Origin: Branchiostoma lanceolatum
Taxonomy: Eukaryota; Chordata; Leptocardii; Amphioxiformes; Branchiostomatidae
Direction of reading: 5' to 3'
Length of the DNA: 64,000 bases
Assembly: GCF_035083965.1 (NCBI RefSeq)
Contig: NC_089726.1
Location: forward strand, 14,885,501 to 14,949,500
The notes under the pieces were generated by a model. That model did no database searches, was not told where the DNA came from, and saw only the letters and a list, made by a program, of their open reading frames with translations. A program made the position numbers and the translations under genes. Every line of letters starts with the position of its first letter. Position 1 is the first letter of the stretch. This document shows positions 1 to 11,200 of this stretch, in pieces.

Positions 1-2989
1 TTTGTGCTGTCGTCACCTGCTTCTACTGCTTGTCTGTCACCTCTGTTTTCTTCATCTCTACTGGTTTGGACAGCTTTTGGGTTCCCTGCCTGTGTTTCAG
101 CATCGATAGAACTGTCCTTCTGCTGAGTCTGTATTGTACAGCTCCCTTCCTTGTCAGCTGAGAAGTTGTCTACCGGAGCTATAAGAAAGGAAATTATACA
201 TATGTTTCTCCATTGACATAGTTTTACATACAAAGACAACTCAGCAGTAAAGGTTATCGGATTGGGCTACATGGAAAAACAGGAACTGGACAGCTACATT
301 ATTACTGGGGTGGGCTGACTACTCTCTTTGCAGCCAGGGGCTGAATTGCAAGGAGCTTACAATTGGCAAGGCTAAATTGCAAGGGTCTGGAGCGGCAGCC
401 ATTCAGCCCTAACTCAGGTGACCTCAACACGACCATTGCCCCATGTGCGGCCATAGAACTGACAGTTGTCCTCATACTCTATTAGTAAAAAAGTGTTGAT
501 GTGGGAATATGTTTACAATCATGACCAGTGAGAAACAATGTTTTGATCTATATACTGCTCCTACCCTGCACAGTTGTTGATGTAGATGACAATGGTGTTG
601 TCACAGTACTTGCAGTTGCAGCAGTTGTGCTGGTCATACAAGAATCTGATGTTCCTAAAGGAGCAAAATGCAAAATTTTACTCCATTGTGATGTCATACA
701 AATTATGCAAAGAGAGATAATGATGATTTCAGGTAGGTTGCCTTAACATTTAACAAACATTTAAACCTAAGCACTCTTCGCAATATCTGCAATCCATTTT
801 GATGAAAAGGAGTTCTCTAAGTTTTCTAGTCTATGGTGTCTTTGTCACTGTGACATAAGAAGATATTTGGGAGACAAACTTACTTGTTGGAATGAAAGTT
901 GTGATGGTGATTGATATCATAAGATTTTATACTCTATTTCAGAAAGTAAAGTGCTTACCAACAAGCTTTTGCTCAGTCCTTTGATTCTTCTCAAGTTGAA
1001 ATGACCCGAAACCCATGTCACATGACCTGAACGTAGGTGTGACATCAGTAACTGGCCAAAGGTGTCAGGATACCGACTTGGCACCAATGCAACCCCCAGG
1101 CACCTTTGACCTGTTGCTGATGTCACACTTCCCTGACAAAGGCTTTTGAGTCATTTCAACTTGAGAAGGATTTGAGGACTGATCAAAAGCTTCCTGGCCA
1201 TGGTAAGCACTTACCATTGTGTATGGATATAACGTATAGAATCAATATAAAACTTACTTGTTGTTTCTACAGGCTTCATCTTCTTGTACTCTTCGATGAG
1301 ACTGAGAAGGAAGGGGTTGGCTGTCTCCTTCGGGGCCTTGCCCTGGAAGATGGTGTACAGGATGTCCAGGTGGTCCTTCAGAAGGAGCGCATTCCTGTAC
1401 TTGTGGGGGGACTGTGCTCTCAGCCGATGTGCCATGGCTGAGGAAAACAACCTGCGCAGAATCCTGTAGGGCAGTGGGAATGAGATGTTTGCATCATACT
1501 GTTGAAACACATGGTAAGGGAACATGGGCTTGGAAAGGAAAAGATGTACTAAAAACAAAGCTTTTAACAATAAGTGATTTGAAGAATGCTATGAACTTTG
1601 CCATCTGACCATTAAGCCTCTGTCACAGGCAGCATGAAATTCAATTATTAAACCGACGAGTCTGCAATCTCTGAATGACATGTTCAGAAGTGATACACCC
1701 GGCATTCTCTTGACCATGGTGCAATCTTCACGAATCATCCTATGTTGGCAGGTTACCAAGCACCATTAAATACGATAAGGTACAGAATAGGTAAATTTTC
1801 AGGTGAAAGATATGTGCGACCCTCGACAGATATTAAGATCGAAGCTCATCAACTGTGTGACAGGGACTTTAAAGAATATGTTTTACTAAAAAAACTGCTA
1901 AATCAATCAATATGAATGTATTGCAAAAGTAAAGGACTTTTAAAACAGCATACCAACCTGGAGTTGGGAACAACTGTCTCCCCACTGTTTCTTCCTGCCA
2001 TTTGTTTCTGTAACCACTCGACATTGTACACAGCATCTGTCTGTGCTGATTCACTTTGGCCCTGTGTCAGCAAACACAAGAACATGACTCTGTATGCTAC
2101 AAAAAATATGATGTAACATGGTTTAATCGATCAATATAACTTTATACAACCTCCTTGTCTAATCAACTAACTGTATGACCACCTTTTGTTCAATCTCATT
2201 TTCAGTAGATTTCAACAATTTCAAGGGTGCAACAAAAACTACATTTTGGTGAATGGCCTACCACTTGTGTCTGGATCACTTCCTGGCTGTCCCTACATCA
2301 GACAAGAACTCTAGCTCATTGGCCACAAACTGTCTAAGATATTACATGACATTTACTATTTTTATCAGAAACATTCAAGATTCCCAGCTTTGATTGAAAG
2401 GTTTAATTACACATCTTATCTATTTCAGCCTCTTTATTGCCATAAAAGGTACAACATTAGTATATACACATGTAATGTATACACATGTAATATGTACTTT
2501 GCGTTGGTGGGTATACATGTTGTTTGATTGGTTTGACCCGTTGTACATCTGGGCATATCACCTTTCTGTACCATGCTGCAGATGTGTACGTAAAACTTAC
2601 ATAACACACTCTGGATTGTATAACAATTACCACACTTTGTATTGTATAACATACTATGTATACTATTGTATAATATACCCTGTATTGTATAATAGGCTTA
2701 AGATGAATGGTAGCCTTTGCACCAATTTTTTCAGCACTCTACCAAATGTATGCTTTATTGTTTGATAGTAATTGCACACACTACATAGATCTACAATGGG
2801 ACCAAGTTTTATGAAAAATACATTGTAACTATTGAAGCTATGGCCTACCTGGGCTGGTACTTGACTGCCAGAAACTTCCATGTTCCATCTGGGAATGTTG
2901 AGGGAAGAGGTGGCCTGTCTGTGTGAATTTTCCAACGCAGTCCCCTGGTCCATACTGACAGCACCATCAGTATCAGCAGCTATATCCAT
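1..2989 (-). CDS. 5' part of an unrecognised gene (four coding exons, runs off the left edge)
   Basis: Four coding exons on the minus strand fit together in phase: 2989-2849, 2061-1958, 1463-1258 and 178 to beyond position 1. The start ATG at 2989 follows an in-frame TGA in the same exon, and that exon begins at a good acceptor (pyrimidine tract then ACAG at 3002). Donors are CAG|GTAGGC, CAG|GTTGGT and CAA|GTAAGT; exon phases 0, 2 and 1 match each following exon. The roughly 177 residues visible have a polar N-terminus, a basic stretch in exon 3 (ILRRLFSSAMAHRLRAQ), then a helical-looking segment (LLKDHLDILYTIFQGKAP) and an acidic, Gln/Ser-rich continuation. I see no signal peptide or membrane span and recognise no family, so no function is offered. 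The exon chain is well supported; the rest of the protein lies outside the window. Non-coding upstream exons may start near 4.4-4.8 kb. Confidence 0.6.
949..1211. mobile_element. Foldback (MITE-like) element in intron 3 of the left-edge gene
   Basis: The two ends are imperfect inverted repeats. The left arm reads AGTGCTTACCA, then AAGCTTTTGCTCAGTCC, then CTCAAGTTGAAATGAC; the right arm carries the reverse complement of each block in reverse order (GTCATTTCAACTTGAG, then ACTGATCAAAAGCTT, then TGGTAAGCACT). No coding capacity is visible. The target duplication is not clear. Confidence 0.6.
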
Positions 2990-3001
2990 GTTGAGTTCTC
3001 A

Positions 3002-6000
3002 CTGTGGAACAGTAAAGAGAAAAGATTTAGAGCAATGTAAGTGGTGCAGACACCATGCACATGTATATATGTAGTAGATATGCTACATGTATGTGCATGT
3101 CCATTGCCAGCATTTTGTTTGGGGGGATTCAATTGTAGAATTTCTGTCAAGCGAGCAACACATGGACGAGATGAGCGCTGTAGGCACAAGCTTTCTAGAA
3201 GGTCCAGGGAAAATTATAGAAATTTCACTCTCTGAAATAGCTGAAATGGCAATTCATGCGTTTTTGAGAGGATTTCAAAGTAAGAAAAGAACTCACGGAC
3301 CGTCGATAACAGCCCTGTCAACATAGGATGCATTCATTGATCATTCTATTCAGGTAACTCTTCCAAACCCCCTAAACTCCCCCTACGTATGGTTATGTTC
3401 ATTGTACCACTCGTCACCATTTAAATGATCTCTGAGTTTTGACTTGAACTTGACCAAAATGAGGATGCTGCAAAAGCATGAATGCAGATGTCTCGGGATC
3501 TATACCCTGCAACTGAATATTTGAGTTCGAATCCCGGGAATGGCATACTCGCCCCTTTGGGTTTTTACAAAAAAGTACAGGTTAAACAAAAAAGACTTAA
3601 AAGGGAAAGAATGGCTAATCTATTAACCCAAGGAGATTAACCTTAGGTTTATTCTATGGGTGCTTTTGTGCATTGGATCTCCATAATTTGTTATTCTACA
3701 TTCAGCATTTCAGAATCATGTAAACATTTACACATCTATTTACATTCAATTTGTATCATTAAGGTTAGGTGTCCAGGCTTTGTCAACTTGTCCATAGACG
3801 CTATAATCAGGTATAGGAAAGATAAAATGCATTGAATAATGGAAGGCTGGTTGCCAAATCTTAATACATTCTGGTATCTGAGAGGCAAACATGCAAGCCA
3901 TACATAACGTTACATGTTAATATTGTACATTTAACCGTTACACATGTAAAACAAACGGAAGCACAGATCACTACCTCCTTTTCTGCACAAAAAAACTCCT
4001 TGGCACAATGTTGACCATAGAGAACTTTACCTCCTTGGCTAGAGAAACAACAACAAGGACCGGCAGAAATAGAGTCTGGGCAAGAGGCAGTCTTAACCAT
4101 TACATCCTGCCGGTAGCAACGACGTCATACCCGGATCATCTAAGAGAAAATTACCTCCCCCCTCCCTTCGTCTCCCGATCAAAAGAGCGTCAGCTCCGCG
4201 TGTTCTTTAACTTCTCCCAATCAACACCGAAACTCTTATGTACAAGAAGGTAATCAGGTGTAAAAATCTAACCCACTAACCGTGCCCTGAAAAGTCCGCG
4301 ACATCAAACAACCGCCCTGACATTAACCCGAGAAGCAGACAAAGGAACAAGCAAAACACGTCAACGTAAATCGAAACATATGACTCACACGGAAGCAACG
4401 ATGACGCACAAGAACGTAACGCCGTAACCATATCCGGGTCACGAGTTGAAAGGTCAGCTCTCGTTGACCAACTTCCGCCATGATGGAGAATTTGTTGTGT
4501 AGCTGTTGACTTGAGTTAGAGACATTTTCTCCTCCCTTTGCGCTGTCGCAGAGGTTAAATGTAGACCAGGTATGTATACAGTGATTCTTAAGACACGTCT
4601 TAGAACGTGTGGAAGGAATTGTGAGGGACCATAGTTGCTGTTTTGATGCCGTAGCATTGCACATATTTTTCAGAAAAGCTGTTGGCCTTTTCGCGCTATT
4701 TCCTCGTCTTCTTGATAAGTAACCCTTTGTAAAGAGCTGGTTACAGCGCTGTGAAGAAAATGATGTGGGAATGCGAACGTTCAGAAGCTCCATTTTTTGG
4801 TACGATAAGCTAAGTGCGAGCTATACCGCGTGGGCGCATGGACTGGTCATCACCGAATACCTGTGTTGAACGTGGGCGGGTACAGACAAAATTATGTCTC
4901 CTTGCAAAATAAGTTACGACATCGACCTTGGTTAGCCCAACTCTTACAGAAGAAAAGTTGGCGGAAGTCTCCGTATTTATAAGATGTTTTAGATATTGGA
5001 ATCGAGACAATAAGATTTCATCACATGACCATGCGCGCATGAATAATTCAGGATAGAAGAGAAGCTAAATGATCTGAAAAGTTTTGTTTGCTCACGTGGT
5101 GTTTGATTTGTTGATAATCCCTCTTTGCCCACTGAACGCGTTGTCCATAATTGTGGTGCTGTTGTAGCATTGAATAGTGGTTAGAGTGATTTTTCTAGAC
5201 ACAGACATGTTAGTTGGTAGTGTACTGCTATCATGGTGTACAACATGCCAACGCATTTGGAGTACATATGATGTCTAACCTTCATTTGACACATAGGGAT
5301 TACTAGTACAGAACCAGTTTGTCTCCTTACCCGCCAATGTTTGGTATTCATCATGTAACATATATATTATCCAAGGAACGTATCAGAAGGGTTACCGAAA
5401 TGATGGCAGATAACAAATGAAGACCTTTATTTATTGTACATTTTGCCCACCCGAGCTAAGTACAGGTCACAACAAATACAAAACATATACACCTGTTGCA
5501 ATTGGTATAAGTATCGTAGTCTAGCATATATTACTGGTAGTCGGTTTGTGAAAATGCATGATTCTGGAATGTAAATTTTTCAGTTCTACTTACATGTCTA
5601 AAGTGAGGGAATTTAATTTCTATATAACTGAATAGGATTTTTCTATCATTAACATACATACAGTAGTGCAATCTACAATGAAGTACACTTGATCTTCTAC
5701 CATATTTGAGGTACTACTTGAAGGCCAGGAACTTCTCAGGTTATTGTAGTTGTTGCAAGTTTAAATATCACAACCAGCTCTATAAAAGTTAATAGTTAAA
5801 AAGTCTTAATGCTATGATAACTATACAGTAGTGGAAGGAAATTTAATTTAGTTATTACATGGGTCACAGTTTTCTTTATACCCCCACATTAACATTCAGC
5901 ACTCTTAGCTTCTAATGAAATATATTCTATTCATGTGCTGTATGGTGCCCACAGAGTGACAAAGGTTAACAGTCGGTCAGATTTCAGGTTGAGGAACAAG

Positions 6001-8177
6001 GCACATGGCAGCTACAGATATCAGATACCTCCTGAAGGCCTGAACTGCTTTTTAAGTTGAAATATTTCAGCCAGCCCTGTAAAGATTGATAAACTTTATG
6101 ATTCATGATCAGGAATAGGTTAAACCTCACAGCTTAAGTTGAGGTTTGAAAATTACCATGTCAACTGAAATTCATACAGAGACTATAACAGAACTAGTAA
6201 AACTTTCCTCAGTACCAGTCAACTGAGGTCAATATTGTTGGTTGGTAAATGACACCTACGCTCACTGCCTCAGGCCACCTTTCCCTGGGCTAACCAGGGA
6301 GTCTCCTTATGCACAGCATGTCACCGGCTACATGGGTGTGACATATGGTACTGGTAGAGGTGGTTCGTAAACAGCATTCATGACAGGTTAGGAACCATTG
6401 AAATGTATTCACACACACAAAGAAAATATCCGGCTTGATCCTGCAAAAATCCCAGCAATTGTACTTGCCACTGTCCTTGACTTGAGTTCAGTGAATAAAG
6501 GTAGGTTTGATTACATGGACAACACATGTGGAATGTTTGCATTCCATCACAAGCTTAGATCTAACATTCAGTATGTACACTCAGCCTCCATGGTACATTT
6601 GTACATATAATATATGTATTTAGGTCAAGGTAACTTCCTAATTCCCCGTGGAACAAATACCAAGTTATATGTATAATAGCACTAAGCTGTCTTGTCATCC
6701 TAGTCATTGTTTCTACAATGTCCTTTTGTTGTGTGTTTGTTCTTTGTCTATGATAGTATGCCATATTTTTGTCTTGTTTCAACAAGTATTACTTGTATCG
6801 TGTATTGTGTATCATAATTGATTCAATGTTTTCTCAAGTGTCCAAATATTTTGTTTCATCTCTTTTAAGATTTGCCAGACATTGGGATTCTATCATTTCC
6901 ACTATTGATTACACACAGTACTATCTTATTTTGTGACATGTGGTGACTACATGTAACACTGGAAAAAGGTGTACCTAACAAGCAGATGCTATACCAGACC
7001 TTAGATAAGTTAAAGCTGACATGATATGAAAAGACCTTACTCATGCAGTTTAATCAAAAGTGTATGAAGCTTTACTGCATTATTAAGTCACCATATATAG
7101 TGTCTACCGTTATATATTGTGCATCGGCTTGAAGATTACTGCAAGAGAATGAGTAGACGGGTAAGAGTGTGCATTTGGTTTATACTTATAGTGGATGTTG
7201 AAGGTAAACTGATATCTCACTTTGTACTTGTCTACAAGCTATGTGTTTGTTAACTTCAAGAATGTCACAAATGCATGTTCCTGTCAAAAAGATTCCCTGA
7301 ATGCACGACACCATACCTCTAAAGTGATACAGGTTCATGAATAATCTAGCAGACTGATGGGGAAAAGAAGTACTTAAACTTTAAAGTAGTTTTGTCATGG
7401 TTTAGTAGATTTCAACATTCTGCTCTATTTCACATAGAGCTAAAATGGGTTGAGTGGTTTTCTGTTTGCTCTTTCCATATATGGTACCCAGAGTGTGTCA
7501 CACTGATCACAATACAGTACTGACAGTAACATATGAAAGGAATTATTTTGGACATCATACTTTATTCTTAGCACACTGTACAGATCTGCTACACTGCATG
7601 TAACGTTAATCAATGCCTTACGTGCCCACTGAGGAATAAGTATGCAATATGATCAGATGCTGATGTTTATCATGCATGTAAAACACAGTGACTGGAATTC
7701 TTTAGGCGATTCTCACATGCATCTCCAGTGTATTGTGTTGCACTGCCAAATAAAGGGTATAGGATTATCATACTCGACAGCCTCCATATTTGACTGTGAT
7801 TAGTACCACAAAGCAGTATGGATTATGTTCGAGTGTTAGACACACTGAATAATGTCTACTGATACATAAACCCTTTGGCCTAAGAACCAACAATTGTGCA
7901 TTAATAACAAAAAGTGCCAACATTTAGATTGATAGACGTAGGATTCCATGATTTTAGAAGTTGTAGGTGGTATGATATTAACAGATACTTCTGTTTGACA
8001 GTGATTTTATTCCTCGTACTTACAGTCAGTAGTGTGTGATGGTTGCTTTACCTGTGGCATGGGTCACAACTCACAATGTAGTATTCACACTGTGTCACTT
8101 CTGCATGATATCAGTGTTATCACATTATCAATTTTCTTATGTTGGGTGTTTGAATGAATGTTGTTTGTCATTTTCAG
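3002..8177. other. Intergenic region with probable divergent promoter and untranslated exons
   Basis: No convincing coding exon lies here. The left gene is transcribed leftward and the winged-helix gene rightward, so this is a head-to-head interval. The stretch around 4.1-5.05 kb has noticeably more CpG than its surroundings (CCCGGATC, CCGCGTG, GAACGCG), as animal promoters often do. The acceptor just before the winged-helix ATG shows that at least one upstream untranslated exon exists, probably within this interval. The remainder is AT-rich with no recognised element. Confidence 0.4.
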
Positions 8178-8202
8178 CTCCAGACAAGAGTCCCAGAAAA
8201 CC

Positions 8203-11200
8203 ATGGATCCTACAGTTTCAAAGCCACCGACTTGGCTGCTTCAGGCCATCAAGGCAGTGCAGAAGAAGGGCCTGGCCACTAAAGACAGGATCATCAACCA
8301 TGTGTGCAGGCATCATGGTGTCCCACGGGACACTGTTCAGCAACAGGTGGAATCTGCTACTAACCAAGGCCAGATCTTCAGGGTTCGTCAGGCCAGGGGG
8401 GCCTGCATCTACATCAACCCTACTGATGCCACGTGGTCCAGAGCCAAAGTGGAGTTGAAACGTTTGAAATCCAAGGACCTTTCCCATGTGTCTCTCAGAT
8501 CTAGGGATGTCGGTACAGTAAAAGAGGAGGACATCTCTCTGGACATGGAGGTTTGGGATTCTCCAACTAAAGTAGACAACTACCATGTGACAGCTTCCTC
8601 CAACAGTCCTGAAGCATACGTAGCACCAACATCAACTGATAGTGAGTCCGCCGGCAAGAGAGCAGACACAATGACTACTTTGGTCAATCAGGAAGTCAAG
8701 ACTGAAAGTGATCCTAGTGAAGACTTCATTACCAGTTTAATTCTGGATGCGGTGGACAAGATCAAATTTGGAAGAAAGAAAGCGCCGAGTCGTGAAGCTA
8801 TAGTAGATATTGCTGCTAAGGTGTCTGGTCTACAGAAGGAAGTTATTGAGAAGGGGTTTGAAGCAGCATTGGCACGTGGAGTTCTAAGCTCCAAAAACTC
8901 TGGGGCGTCATACTATTGTAACCCTGCAGACTGTCAGGCAAAGCCTCAGACAAACCCTCTCTTCACAACTACACCACAAACACATTCAGATTACTTTCAT
9001 CTCATCTGTAAGGCTATCATGGACATGGACGAGGAGGGTGGGTCATCTTTACTCGCCATTAGTAGGTATCTAGTGCACGACCTGCAAGTGCAGAATGACT
9101 TCAACTTGAAGGCTAGGCTACAGCAGGCAGCAAAACGTGGCATGGCCCATGGAAAACTGCAGAAAGATGGCATCTTGTACAAGCTTGGTGCTGCTGAGAA
9201 GAACAACGTCAGTAAGTGCCAGCTTGTTTGTCAGATGTCAGGCAAGCCTGATATGACTGTCAAACAGTTGATCAGAGACATACTGAGAAAGATGAAGGCA
9301 AACAAGCAAAAACCCTCTGAGGAGGGAATTTGTAAGCCTATAACACGGGACTGTAGCATTGCTGAGAAAGATCTGTTGGAGTGCTTGGATTTGTGTGTCG
9401 ATGAAGGCAGCATTTTACAGATCTACAAAGCAGATGGAACAGTGATTTACAAGTTACCTGAGACTGATGTCATCAAACCGGTCAAGAGGAAAAGCATTCC
9501 TGGTGAAGAGAAAGAGCCATGTTCGTCTGGAACATACAAGAAGCCCAGATCAGATTCTGACAGCCCATCTCTAGAGGAAATGTTGCACAAGGCGATCAAG
9601 AGAAAGCACATGTTAGGGCAACAGACCACTGCTGTTGGGATCTTCAGCACTTTACTGCGAATGACCAAGAAGGTGCTCACACTCGGCCAGGTGAGAAGCC
9701 AGCTGGCACTCTGCGTTGAGAAAGGAAGCATGACTAAAATGGGATATGGTGGCAAGACTTTGTATTTCTCTGTGACTGGGAAACAGGCTGCAGTGCAGCA
9801 GCAAAGCAGTGCAAACAACACGTCAACTGAAATTCCTTTGAATGTCGAAGCACTACTACATAATGAGGGTTCAGTAGCTACAGATTCTAACCCACTTCCA
9901 AGAGATGAACCAGTCCCCGAGCAGGGGAGTAAAAAGTACAGGAAATGGCTGATCCGTGCCATACATGACGTGAAGGGCATGAGACAAAGAGCCACTGCCG
10001 AGCGCATCTGCAAGAGAGTTTTACGTCTGCACAAGGTTGACCCCACCGTAGTGCAACATCAGTTAGCGTTGTTAGCACAGGACAGCAGATCGACAATTAA
10101 CAGAGTAATCATGCCAGATGGTGTAGCAATATACAAAATAGGTAAGGGTACAACATCAACTAAGAAGCAGACAGCAAGGAAGAGTGTAAAGCAAAAGGGT
10201 AGTTCAAGATGTCAGAAGTCAAGTCAGAAAGCTGACCCCATTATCGCAAACTACATCCTTCAGGCTATTCCCATCCTCAAGCGCCTCAAAATCACACACA
10301 CGGCAGAGCACATCTGCAGACAAGTCTACCTGAACCATGATGTAGACGCTATAGTCATCCCTGGACAGCTTCAGTTCTGTGTGAAAGAAGGCATTGTTAC
10401 ACATATAATGGGGGAAGATGGGGGATCCCATTATGAGTGCAGTGCCACTGACACAACCTCTACAAAGGCATTGGGTCTGCCAGCCAGCAAAAAACTTCCC
10501 AAGGGGAAAGTAAGCAAACTGTCAACAGTATCAAAGCCTCTGAAGCAGAAAGGAGGACGGAAACCTGTTCTGACATTAGAGGGAACAGGGAAACCTGATG
10601 CCTTAGTCAAGAACTGGATATTGGAGGCAATACAGAAATGTAGAGAACTCAGAGTCTGGACATCTGAGAGTCAAATCATCAAAAGAGTACAAAAGCAGCA
10701 CGGGAGCCACGTTGATGCTGCTATGATAAGTGACAATCTAGCTCGATGTCTGCGGGAAGGTTCTGTCGACAAGAAGTTCCTGCGGGACGGAAGAGAGTCA
10801 TACCGACTAAACAAGGACGTCAGAAACAAGACATCGTCCACAGGCCCTTCACCAGACCCATTAGTGAAGGCAGCCTTACTGGAAGCCATCCAGACCAATG
10901 AAAATACAGCTGCCACCCCCTACACTGACGAGATCTGCAAGAAGGTGGCCAACATGCTGGGTCAGAGGGAGCAGCACATCTATGAACAGTTGCGACTGTG
11001 TATGAAGGAGGGAAGCATTGCAGAGTGTGAGCAGAGCAATCCAGACCCCCTGGTCAAGGCTACCATACTGGACGTGATCCGGTCGCAGGACCCACGAAAT
11101 CGACCATACACGGAGGACATCTGTGAGGAGGTGGCTCAGCTGCTGGGGAAGGATGTAGACGAGATAGAGATGGAACTACAGCTGTGCATTAAGGAAGGCA

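Noticed and set aside
3480-3560. tRNA-like B box (GTTCGAATC at 3525-3533) with a small anticodon-like stem upstream
   Set aside because: The T-stem cannot pair and no acceptor stem or convincing A box is present; at most a remnant of a tRNA-derived SINE.
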